Source: Chloropicon primus
Lineage: Eukaryota; Chlorophyta; Chloropicophyceae; Chloropicales; Chloropicaceae
DNA: 64,000 nucleotides
Reading direction: 5' to 3'
Assembly: GCA_023205875.1 (NCBI GenBank)
Contig: CP060764.1
Coordinates: 558,001-622,000, forward strand
Below, piece by piece: positions 45,901 to 54,114 of this stretch. Under the pieces are notes generated by a model. That model saw nothing but the letters and a program-made list of their open reading frames with translations, ran no database searches and was not told the origin of the DNA. The position numbers and the translations under genes were made by a program. The stretch's first letter is position 1, and the number at the start of each line of letters is the position of its first letter.

Positions 45901-47595
45901 ATGGCGACGGAGGCCAGGCAATACGTCCGGTCACCGTCCAAGGGGGCGGGCCGGGTAGGGAGGGAGGGGAGGCGGTCGTCCTCTTGCATTTGCTCTTGCT
46001 CTCGCCATGCGCCGTGCTCGCGAACAAGGGATCGGGCCTTGTGGTTCGCGTCGCGCGGAAGGCGACGCTTGGTCGATGGCCGGTGGAGGGTGGCCACTGG
46101 AGATGATCGGCAGACTTGTAGCGACGGGGGCGTCGACTCGCTGCGGGGTAGGGGCGGGAAGGAATTGGAGGCGCTGGATCTCGTCATGCAGAGCAGGTCG
46201 GGGAGCGGCAGCGAGGCCATGCTGATTCGAGGGGGGAAGAGGCTCGAGGGCGAGGTTGGGATCAGTGGGTCGAAGAACTCTGTGCTGGCTCTGTTGGCGG
46301 CGAGCCTGCTGCTCCCAAGGGGGAAGGTGACCCTCTCCAACGTTCCCCTTGAGCTCACGGACGTTAGGAACATGGTCAAAGTCCTCTCTTCCCTGGGGGC
46401 GCGGGTTTCTGACGCCTCGGGGGGTTCGGGCGGGAACACTCTGGAGCTGGACTCCTCCAGCTTGAGCAGCTGCACGCCGAACCCAAGCTACGTGAGGGAG
46501 CTGAGGGCCAGCTTTCTCGTGACCGGGCCGCTGCTCGCTAGGCTGGGGGAGGCCAGGGTGTCGCTGCCGGGAGGCTGCAAGATCGGCACGAGGCCAGTGG
46601 ACTTGCACCTCGAGGGCCTGAAGAAGCTGGGCGCGGAGATAGATTATCGCGAAGACTATGTGCGGGTGGCCATTCCGAGAGGAAAGGCCGGCCTGGTCGG
46701 GGCGGAGGTGAAGTTCGACTACCCCAGCGTCGGGGCGACGGAGACGGTGATGATGGCGGCGTGCTGCGCGGAGGGAACGACCACAATCCTTAACGCTGCG
46801 AGAGAGCCGGAGGTGGAAGACTTGGGGTACTTCTTGGCTCGACTGATCCCGGGGGCATCCCTGGACGGCCTGGGGACGAGCAAGATCGTCATAAGCGGCG
46901 CGGGTGGCGCGGGACTCGATTCGTCCTCCTCCTCGCCGCGCCACGACGTCGTGCACTCTGTCATACCGGACAGGATAGAAGCTGGGACTTTTCTTGCATG
47001 CGGCGCGATCACGGGGAGCGAGGCTTTGGTGCTCAGGGGGGTGAATTACCCCCACGTGGAGACGATTTCAGAGGTCCTCAGGAGCATGGGTTGCGACGTG
47101 AGCTCGGCCGAAGGGAGTGACCTGGTGTCCGGGCCTCCGTGTTGTGACCTGGTGCTAAGCTCCCCGAGGAGCGGCGGCTTGGGTGCCGTGCCGTTCGTGG
47201 AGACGCTGCCTTACCCAGGCTTCCCGACGGACATGCAGCCCTTGATGTGTGCGCTCTTGAGCACCTGCAAGGGCAAGTCCGTCGTCAAGGAGACTGTCTT
47301 CGAGAACAGGATGAGCACGTGCGCGGAGCTTGTCAAGATGGGGGCTCGCATCGAAATCACGGACAAGAATTCAACGGCATTGATCACTGGGGCGCCCAGC
47401 GGGCTCGTCGGGAGCACGGTTCGCGCGACCGATCTCAGGGCCGGCTCTGCTTTGGTGGTCGCCGGCTTGGGGGCCACGGGGGAGACCCTCGTTTGCGATA
47501 TGAGTCACGTCGATAGGGGTTACGTGGACCTGGAAGGGAAGCTGAGAAGCATCGGGGCTGATGTGGAGAGAGTAAACATCGCAGAACAAGAATAA
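45901..47595 (+). CDS. MURA: UDP-N-acetylglucosamine 1-carboxyvinyltransferase (MurA), plastid-targeted
   Basis: First committed enzyme of peptidoglycan synthesis: transfers enolpyruvate from PEP to UDP-GlcNAc. 564 residues from ATG 45901, with an Arg/Ser-rich N-terminal extension of ~110 residues that is absent from bacterial MurA and looks like a plastid transit peptide. Core: GISGSKNSVLALLAASLLL, VPLELTDVRNM, LRASFLVTGPLLARLGEARV, the active-site loop LPGGCKIGTRPVDLH with Cys226 (equivalent of E. coli Cys115), HSVIPDRIEAGTFLACGA, PYPGFPTDMQPLMCALL, ETVFENRM and a C-terminal HVDRGYVDLEGKL. Length after the extension matches the family. Suggests plastid peptidoglycan as in glaucophytes, mosses and Micromonas. 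Confidence 0.94.
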   Translation: MATEARQYVRSPSKGAGRVGREGRRSSSCICSCSRHAPCSRTRDRALWFASRGRRRLVDGRWRVATGDDRQTCSDGGVDSLRGRGGKELEALDLVMQSRSGSGSEAMLIRGGKRLEGEVGISGSKNSVLALLAASLLLPRGKVTLSNVPLELTDVRNMVKVLSSLGARVSDASGGSGGNTLELDSSSLSSCTPNPSYVRELRASFLVTGPLLARLGEARVSLPGGCKIGTRPVDLHLEGLKKLGAEIDYREDYVRVAIPRGKAGLVGAEVKFDYPSVGATETVMMAACCAEGTTTILNAAREPEVEDLGYFLARLIPGASLDGLGTSKIVISGAGGAGLDSSSSSPRHDVVHSVIPDRIEAGTFLACGAITGSEALVLRGVNYPHVETISEVLRSMGCDVSSAEGSDLVSGPPCCDLVLSSPRSGGLGAVPFVETLPYPGFPTDMQPLMCALLSTCKGKSVVKETVFENRMSTCAELVKMGARIEITDKNSTALITGAPSGLVGSTVRATDLRAGSALVVAGLGATGETLVCDMSHVDRGYVDLEGKLRSIGADVERVNIAEQE

Positions 47596-47756
47596 ATAAA
47601 TCACTCGTCGTCATACGTCGTACGTCGATGCATCAACAACCAACATCGCCTTCTTTGTCCCTCCCTCCGCACACCCCGCATCACCGCATCTCTAGGAGGA
47701 GAATCGGGAGAGCCACAAACAGGGAGAGGGAGAGGTTCGCCACACTGGGTTGAGGA

Positions 47757-49274
47757 ATGATCGGCGGGCGTCTGGGAAACCACGCGTACGTCGTGGGAGC
47801 CTCCGCGGGGCTCCTCCTCGCGCAGCAGCTCGCTTTGATGCGGGAGACCACAGCGGAGGAGGGAACTTTGCGGCGAGATCTCGACTTGCGTTTTGTTTCT
47901 GTTGTTCTCCGTCACGGGGCACGAGCACCCCTGTCGGAGAACTTTGGCGCTCACGACCACAAGTGGGAGTACTGCGGGCAGGCGTACCATGCGGTGAAGA
48001 CTAACATTCGGGGCCTGGACAACACGGACAGGCCCGTGAGCCAATCGGATGAGAGGCAGACCAAGGTAAAGTTGACGAAAAAGTCCTGGTTGTGTGTGCG
48101 TCTCTCTCTCTCTCTCCTTCTCTCTCTGACAATGCCTTTTGATCGTGCGCGCGCGTTGGTGTGTGCTGTGTCCCTTCTCTCCTCGCTGCAGGTTGTGTTC
48201 GAGGGGGGCTGTAAGAAGGGTCAGCTCACTTCGGTGGGACAGCTGCAGGCGCTGCAATTGGGCGATTGGCTGAGGGAGCGGTACGTTTCGAACGGCTTCC
48301 TCCCGCCGTCGTACAACGCGAGCGCGCTCGAGGTGCGCTCCACCAACATTAGCAGGACGCTGGACACGGTGACGGGGGTTCTGACCGGGCTGTACCCGGA
48401 CGCGGAGGATCCCATCATGATCGAGACCTGCGACGACAGGAGGGAGTGGCTGTATCCGAACCATAGGAACTGCAAGCGCCTGAGCCAGCTGATGGCTCAG
48501 AAGAGGGTGACGTTGGAGGAGAGCAGGATGGCAGGGAGCCATGCGGCATTGGAGGAGAAGCTGAAAACTGCGTTGGAAGTTCCTGCCAGCGAGAGGCACA
48601 TCCGATTCGTGGAGGCTTACGACGTCTGCAAGACAGTGTTGTTTCATTCTGCAAGGCACCACATGAAGATGGACGACGGGCTGCTGCGGGAGCTGGAGCT
48701 GGTCGCAACGAAGCAGATGAAAGCCTTTGTGGCTCCCGAGGACAACGCAGAGATGCTGTCCCTCTCCATAGGAAAAGTGCTGCAGGATTTGCTCCAAGGA
48801 ATGGAGAGGGCAGCTTCAGGTAAGTTGGCGCGGACGACACACCGGATCGCAAAGTGCTGACGCGCGCGTGACCCCCCCACCCCTTTCTCCCCCAACGCAG
48901 GAGAAGCCGAGTCGGCGAAAACCAAGATGAAGCTTTTCAGCGGGCACGACACCACCTTGATGCCCTTGCTGGTGGCTTTAGGTCACGAGCTCAGGGACTG
49001 GCCCCCGTTCATGTCGAATCTGATCTTCGAGCTGTACTGGAGCGAGCGAGACGGGAAGCACTACGTCAAAATTGACTACAACAAGGAAGTTCTGAGGGTG
49101 GAGGGCTGTGACCGCGACGGTTACTTGGAACTCGGCCAGCTGAACGACAGGCTGAGGCCCTTCATGCTCCAGGACTACAGCTCTCAGTGCAGCGCGGTGG
49201 AGGCGGCCACCAAGGAGCATCATGGATCCGTGTCCAAAAAGCTCGCGGCGGGCGTGTCCAACGGCGTGGAGTAA
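47757..49274 (+). CDS. Histidine acid phosphatase (ACP6-like), three exons
   Basis: join(47757..48065, 48192..48819, 48901..49274), 436 residues. Exon 1: a hydrophobic N-terminus (VVGASAGLLLAQQLAL) and the phosphohistidine motif RHGARAP with His53. Exon 2: GQLTSVGQLQALQLGDWLRERY, RSTNISRTLDTV, CDDRREWLYPN. Exon 3: KLFSGHDTTLMPLLVAL (the HD proton donor), then SNLIFELYW and a short tail. Family members hydrolyse phosphomonoesters such as lysophosphatidic acid. Intron 1 is 126 bases, a multiple of three without stops, so retention would keep the frame; intron 2 (81 bases) would truncate the protein at once. The N-terminus suggests secretion or membrane anchoring. Confidence 0.9.
48066..48191 (+). 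other. Intron 1 of histidine acid phosphatase gene
   Basis: GTAAAG donor after CAGACCAAG; acceptor CTCGCTGCAG. 126 bases, phase 0, no in-frame stop. Contains a CT-rich tract (48101-48126). Confidence 0.85.
48820..48900 (+). other. Intron 2 of histidine acid phosphatase gene
   Basis: Canonical GTAAGT donor after GCAGCTTCAG; acceptor preceded by a long C/T tract and ending CCCAACGCAG. 81 bases, phase 1; joins MERAASG to EAESAKTKMKLFSGHD. Confidence 0.92.
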
Positions 49275-49444
49275 CTCTTTAATCCAATCCAGAACACTTA
49301 TGAACGCTTGATGAAGATCACTCTCTCCCCCCTTCCCTCTCCTGCCTCCGGCACTGCTGGGCAAAGCTTCTCATGGATGAGGATTGAGATCTTCCGCGCC
49401 TCTCAATTCTTGTGGCGGGAGTCGCGCGAGTTGAGGGGGAAGTG

Positions 49445-50560
49445 ATGAAGGCGCCGCTAGGGAGGGGAGGAGGGAGGGGGAAGGCGGAGGAGTCGCGTTC
49501 GGCTTCGCCCTCGTCCTCGTACCTGTCGTCGTCGTCGTCGTCGTGCCTCGTGGGTGTTGGCAGGAGGCAGAGGAGGCCGGTCCAATGGATGAAGGGGGCG
49601 GGGCTCGAGAGAACGAGGCGAGGAGGGGCGCACGCCAAGGCCCTGAAGGCCAAGCCGACGTCGTCCTTTGACGAGGTGGAGGAGGGAAGCACCGAGGTGG
49701 CCTCTGGTGGTGCGGAGGCGGCGTCGATAAGCACGCCGGGAATGGACTATGCGGACCTCGCGGTCAAGGTTGGGGCAGCTGTGGCCTTCGGCGCTTTCGT
49801 GGACCTGCAGTTCGGCTTCGAGAAGGCGGAGGCTTATTTCACGGGCTACATCTTGGAGCAGACCCTGAGCGTGGACAACCTCTTCGTCTTCATCCTCCTG
49901 TTCGACTACTTTAACGTGCCGGAGAAGGGGAAGGACCGTGTGCTTAGTTTCGGGATTTACACTGCCGCGGTATTGCGCGGGGTACTCATTTTGCTGGGAA
50001 GCGAGCTGATCGAGAAGTTCGAGCCTGTTCTGCTCGTCTTCGCAGGAATTCTGCTGTACTCCGCGTACGGCGTCCTCTTCGACGACGGCGGGGACGAGGA
50101 CGAGGACTTGAACGACAGCGCCATCGTGAAATTCTGCAAGAACTTCATCGATGTGTCGGAAGACTACGACGGGGACAAGTTCTTCACGGTGCAGAACGGC
50201 GTCAAGGTGGCCACGCCGCTTCTGCTGGTCCTTGCGGTGGTGGAGCTGAGCGACCTCATTTTCGCCGTGGACTCGATCCCTGCGGTTTTCGGGGTGACCA
50301 AGGATCCTTTCATCGTGTACACTTCGAACATGTTCGCCATCGTGGGCCTCAGGAGTCTGTTTGGGGTCGTGTCGACGGCCATGGCGAGGCTCCAGTACCT
50401 GGAGAAGTCCGTGGGAACCGTCCTGGCGTTCGTGGGCTTCAAAATGATAGCGGACTTTGGCGGATTTCACATCACCAACAGCCAGTCCCTGCTCACGGTG
50501 TGCTCCATCCTTGGCGCCGGCGTGGTGTGGAGCCTGGTCGCGGGCGAGGCGGAGGAGTAG
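49445..50560 (+). CDS. TERC: TerC-family integral membrane protein, thylakoid type
   Basis: 371 residues from ATG 49445. A Ser/Arg-rich transit-like leader (~95 residues) precedes the TerC/Alx fold. Several hydrophobic helices carry YILEQTLSVDNLFVFILLFDYF, RVLSFGIYTAAVLRGVLILLG, ATPLLLVLAVVELSDLIFAVDSIPAVFGVTKDPFIVYTSNMFAIVGLRSLF and FVGFKMIADF; paired Asp in SVDN and FAVDS are the family signature. In Arabidopsis the chloroplast homologue is needed for thylakoid membrane biogenesis; bacterial relatives handle Mn2+ export or tellurite resistance. Convergent with the aminotransferase gene, 65 bases between stops. Confidence 0.94.
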   Translation: MKAPLGRGGGRGKAEESRSASPSSSYLSSSSSSCLVGVGRRQRRPVQWMKGAGLERTRRGGAHAKALKAKPTSSFDEVEEGSTEVASGGAEAASISTPGMDYADLAVKVGAAVAFGAFVDLQFGFEKAEAYFTGYILEQTLSVDNLFVFILLFDYFNVPEKGKDRVLSFGIYTAAVLRGVLILLGSELIEKFEPVLLVFAGILLYSAYGVLFDDGGDEDEDLNDSAIVKFCKNFIDVSEDYDGDKFFTVQNGVKVATPLLLVLAVVELSDLIFAVDSIPAVFGVTKDPFIVYTSNMFAIVGLRSLFGVVSTAMARLQYLEKSVGTVLAFVGFKMIADFGGFHITNSQSLLTVCSILGAGVVWSLVAGEAEE

Positions 50561-50625
50561 AGCAGAGAGAGAGAGAGGGAGAGAGAGGAGAAATAAAAAA
50601 TATGTATCAAGGTGTAGTACACAAT

Positions 50626-51975
50626 TTACGATAGGATACAGGTGAGGCCCCTCTTCAGTCGTGCGCAGGCCTCCGAACACTCCTCCTCGGTCAGGTTGGC
50701 ATAGGCCACTCGGATATGGCCGTCGCTTCCGCAAGAGCTGCCTGGTATGATGCACACCTTGAACTCCTTGACGAGCCTTTCCACAACTTTGGCGTCGTCC
50801 AGGCCCCGAGGGAGCTTGGCCCAGAGGTAGATCGCCCCCTGCGATTTCGTGATGTTCTCGTCACCGAGGGGACTCAGAGCGTCGAGGGCCTTCTTCCTGT
50901 TCCCCTCGAGGAGCTTCACCCTCTCCTTGACCCACTCGCTGCCGGCCTCCAGGGCGCCCAACGCCATATGCTGCGAGATCTGGGCCGGGCATATGGGGAT
51001 CGTGTCCTGCGCCTTGAGCAGCGATTCTGAGAGCTCTCGGTTCGACTGGCAATAGCTGAGGTACCCCATCCTCCAGCCCATCATTCCATACGCTTTGGAG
51101 AATGAAAAGATATTGATCACGTTGGGCCCCGACACAAACTCCGGCCTCACCTCGGTGTCCTCGTAGACGAAGTTCTCGTATGTGTTGTCGACGATGAACC
51201 ACGCGTTCGCGGCCTCGCAGAGGTCAGCCATCTTGACCAGCATGGCTCGAGGGATGATCACCCCGGAAGGATTGTTCGGAGTCACAACCACGACGGCTTT
51301 GATGTCCCCCCCCTCCTTCATGCGCCTTTCGAGCCAGCCAAGGTCGGGGAGCATGGTCTGCGGATCGCAGGGGCCCAAGTCGACCCCCGGACCGCCCTCC
51401 GTCATCTGCAGAGCCATGAGGTGGTTGAAGTAGTAAGGAACGAACAACACCACGTTGTCATTGCTATCTGCCACGCTCAGCAACGCGTTCATGAACGCTT
51501 GGTTTGCCCCGGTCGTGACCATCACGTCCACGCCCTCCAGCTTGTTTTCGACCAGGAGTTTCTTCTTGAGCGCCTCCCTCAGGGCTGGCAGACCCTCGCA
51601 CGCACCGTAGGCGTGGACCTCCTCGCCCCTCAAGCTCTCCAGGGCCATCTGCTTGGCCCTCGAGGGGGGGGACCAGTGGACCACGCCCTGGGCGAGAGAA
51701 AGGACTTCGTCGTTTCCCCCGCCCTCCGCAATCAGCTTCTTCATCTGCACAACCACCGGAGAGTCCGTCGAAAGGATCCGCCTCGAAACGCTTGCCCCCC
51801 CCTCGTTCACAGATGATGCCATCGCGGTGGACACCAGCCTCACCCTCCTCCTCTCCTCCCACCTCGTGGCGTCGCTCGTTCGGTGGCTCGTTCGGGCGCA
51901 AGTGGACGACGATGGCGGGTGGCAACGGCACTGCCTCCCCGTCGTCGACGTCCGCGACAGAAAGCGGCCGAGCAT
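50626..51975 (-). CDS. ISS1: Class I aminotransferase of the ISS1/VAS1 type
   Basis: PLP enzyme of 449 residues from ATG 51975. In plants ISS1/VAS1 transaminates aromatic amino acids and methionine, affecting auxin and ethylene pools. An N-terminal Arg/Ser/Thr-rich stretch (~50 residues) suggests organelle targeting; an internal ATG (MASSVNEGG) could give a cytosolic form. Core: LSLAQGVVHWSPP, TTGANQAFMNALL, FVPYYFNHLMALQM, VVTPNNPSGVIIP, WFIVDNTYENFVY, the PLP lysine in FSFSKAYGMMGWRMGY (Lys294), PICPAQISQHMAL, GAIYLWAKLP and VCIIPGSSCGSDGHIRV. Close match in motif order to plant ISS1. Same strand as, and 71 bases from, the TPR gene. Confidence 0.93.
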   Translation of the reverse strand: MLGRFLSRTSTTGRQCRCHPPSSSTCARTSHRTSDATRWEERRRVRLVSTAMASSVNEGGASVSRRILSTDSPVVVQMKKLIAEGGGNDEVLSLAQGVVHWSPPSRAKQMALESLRGEEVHAYGACEGLPALREALKKKLLVENKLEGVDVMVTTGANQAFMNALLSVADSNDNVVLFVPYYFNHLMALQMTEGGPGVDLGPCDPQTMLPDLGWLERRMKEGGDIKAVVVVTPNNPSGVIIPRAMLVKMADLCEAANAWFIVDNTYENFVYEDTEVRPEFVSGPNVINIFSFSKAYGMMGWRMGYLSYCQSNRELSESLLKAQDTIPICPAQISQHMALGALEAGSEWVKERVKLLEGNRKKALDALSPLGDENITKSQGAIYLWAKLPRGLDDAKVVERLVKEFKVCIIPGSSCGSDGHIRVAYANLTEEECSEACARLKRGLTCILS

Positions 51976-52046
51976 CTTTCTCACCGTCGTCGTCAGTTGT
52001 CGTCGTTCGGCTTTCAAAAAAAAAAAAAGAATGGATGACAAGGATC

Positions 52047-52880
52047 TTATTGTGATCCACCGACGAGCCTGTTGGCTTTCGCGCAGCGGATCAGGCCCGT
52101 GGAAGCGATGTGGTTGGTGGGCTCGAGCTCGAGGGCTACCCTGAAGTCCTCCCTCGCCTTGTTGAACCTCTCGAGCTTTTCCAGGGCCAGCCCCCTCCTC
52201 AAGTGGGCCTTCACCTTGAGGTTCCTGTTGTCCGCGAGGATGCCGGTGCCGATGGCGCGGTCGCAGGTCTCCACGACCTGCTCATACTCCCCGACCTGCC
52301 TGTAGCACTCCGCTGTGTTGATCAAAAGGGCAGCCCGCATGCTCTGCTCCTCCTTGCTGCTGTCCTGCAGGAGGAGCGAGATGGACTCCTTGTACAGCTT
52401 GATTGCCTTCTCAAAGTTCCCTTCCTTAAAATGGGCGTTCCCCTGGCGCTTGGCCTCCTCAGCGCTCGTGGGCAGCGTCTTGAGGTGCTCCTCCACCGCT
52501 CTGAGCTCCTGCTTGATCTGCTCGCTGTGGGGGCTCATCCTCAGGCCACACTCGAAGGCTTCCTTCGCCTCCTTGTGCTGGTTCATGTTCACGAGGCAAA
52601 CTCCCGCCCGCCAGTGCCCCTTGACCCAGTTTGGGTTGATCCGAACGGCCTCCCTGGCGTCCGCCAGGCCCTCCTCCCACATCCTGAGCGCCGCGTACGT
52701 CGAAGCCCTGTTCGTCCACACGTCGTACGCCACGGGGTTCGCGTCCAGGGCCTTGGTGTACCACTCAATCGCTTGCCTGAACTGATGCCTGACGTAAAAA
52801 GAGTTCCCGCGCTCCTTCAACACCTGAGCCTTCTTCCTCTGGCCCTCCTCCAATCCCCCCTCCATCGCCGTAGTCGTCAT
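52047..52880 (-). CDS. TPR protein, Sti1/Hop- or TTC-like
   Basis: 277 residues from ATG 52880. Two blocks of tetratricopeptide repeats: residues ~18-120 (KERGNSFYVRHQFRQAIEWYTKAL, WTNRASTYAALRMWEEGLADA, GHWRAGVCLVNMNQHKEAKEAFECGL) and ~140-275 (AKRQGNAHFKEGNFEKAIKLYKESI, LLINTAECYRQVGEYEQVVETCD, AHLRRGLALEKLERFNKAREDF). The Asn/Lys positions resemble carboxylate-clamp TPRs that bind the EEVD tails of Hsp70/Hsp90. No other domain. A co-chaperone adaptor is likely but the exact orthologue is not evident. An A12 tract (52016-52028) lies in the spacer after the stop. Confidence 0.9.
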   Translation of the reverse strand: MTTTAMEGGLEEGQRKKAQVLKERGNSFYVRHQFRQAIEWYTKALDANPVAYDVWTNRASTYAALRMWEEGLADAREAVRINPNWVKGHWRAGVCLVNMNQHKEAKEAFECGLRMSPHSEQIKQELRAVEEHLKTLPTSAEEAKRQGNAHFKEGNFEKAIKLYKESISLLLQDSSKEEQSMRAALLINTAECYRQVGEYEQVVETCDRAIGTGILADNRNLKVKAHLRRGLALEKLERFNKAREDFRVALELEPTNHIASTGLIRCAKANRLVGGSQ

Positions 52881-53289
52881 ACGCCAACCCAACCCTTCTG
52901 TAATCCCCAATCCCTTCCCCCCCACAAGAGCAGAGCAAGATCGAGAGAGTTGGATTCCGCGTGGTTGACCCTCACTCGAGGCGCCAGAAAAGTTCAGCGA
53001 GGGTTACTCGATATCGCAAGGTCTTCGGATGCACTTCCGCCTCTCGTCTCTCCCCCCTCCGTTCTCCCGACCGACAACGACAACGAACGACAAGGACAAC
53101 CGCGCTCCGCACTGTCCGAGCGTTTCGATCCCGGCGTTACTTTTGGCTGCTGCTGGCGCCGAGGGGAGGGGACGAGGTGGTTGCGGTCGAGGTTGGCGGG
53201 AAGGACGGGGAACCTTGTGACGGCCCAGTCGTAGCCGTCCTCTCTCCTGTCTCTTGTCTCTTGTCTCTTGTCTCTCTGGGGGCGGCGCG
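52881..53289. promoter_or_regulatory. Divergent region TPR / SNAP-25-like genes
   Basis: 409 bases. Immediately before the SNAP-25-like ATG, about 3.7 copies of GTCTCTT occur at 53249-53274, probably within the leader. No other element recognised. Confidence 0.5.
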
Positions 53290-54072
53290 ATGAAGGAGGT
53301 TCCGGTGGTCCTGCCGGAGGACGAGGTGCGGATGCATGAGGAGGACAGGAAGGACCTCGACAGGGCCAAGGAGAAGAACAGGGAGACGACCAAGGCGGCG
53401 AAGCGTGCTCTGCGGGTGGCGAGGGAGACGCAGGAGGTGGCGGAGCACACCCTCGCGGCGCTGGATGGGCAAACGGAAAAGATTAACAAGTTGGACGGGA
53501 AGATGGTGGACATGAAGGAGGACGTGAAGAACTCGGAGTCCTACCTGCGGTACATCACGAGGGCTTGCGTCTGCTGCAGTTGCTTCGTCAAAGACCCCAC
53601 GATAAAGGAGGAGGGCCACTGGTCCAAGGAGGTCAAGAAGCAGGCCGCGATCGAGAAGAAGGCCAAAGCCCTGGCGAAAGACAAGGGGAAGGGGAAGGCG
53701 GAAGTCGAGCGCACGTTCAGCGAGACCGGGAGGCCGGACAAGCTCAAGGTGGTTGGGGAGATGGTGCCGATGAAGGTTGTGGGCGGGGAGGACCTCAAAG
53801 AGATCGACGCGGAGTTCTACGTGCAGGACAAGGCTCTGGACGAGATCTCAAGCATCGTGGGCAACCTTCAGGGAATGAGCAAAACCATGGGCGAAGAGAT
53901 TGCGAAGCAGAACGTGATGATCGACGAGCTGGACACGAAGGCGACCCCGCTGAAAGACCGGATCAGGGATATGAACACCAGGACCCGCCTGAACAAGATC
54001 CACCTGAAGAAGGAGTCCAACTCCAGCGTCATCAACGACGTTGGCTCCACCTTGATCAAAACGATGAAGTAA
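53290..54072 (+). CDS. SNAP-25-like Qb+Qc SNARE
   Basis: 260 residues from ATG 53290. Two SNARE helices flank a palmitoylation-type Cys cluster (CVCCSCF, about residues 93-99). The N-terminal Qb helix includes ALDGQTEKINKLDGKM with a central-layer Gln. The C-terminal Qc helix includes EISSIVGNLQGMSKTMGEEI and AKQNVMIDELDTKA with a central-layer Gln. The linker carries a Lys/Ala-rich stretch. The layout matches plant SNAP33 and animal SNAP-25, which supply two of the four helices for plasma membrane fusion. Stop codon is 42 bases from the convergent kinase/F-box gene. Confidence 0.9.
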   Translation: MKEVPVVLPEDEVRMHEEDRKDLDRAKEKNRETTKAAKRALRVARETQEVAEHTLAALDGQTEKINKLDGKMVDMKEDVKNSESYLRYITRACVCCSCFVKDPTIKEEGHWSKEVKKQAAIEKKAKALAKDKGKGKAEVERTFSETGRPDKLKVVGEMVPMKVVGGEDLKEIDAEFYVQDKALDEISSIVGNLQGMSKTMGEEIAKQNVMIDELDTKATPLKDRIRDMNTRTRLNKIHLKKESNSSVINDVGSTLIKTMK

Positions 54073-54114
54073 AACCCCAGCATTCATTCACACGGACACG
54101 GGTCAATTCTTTGG

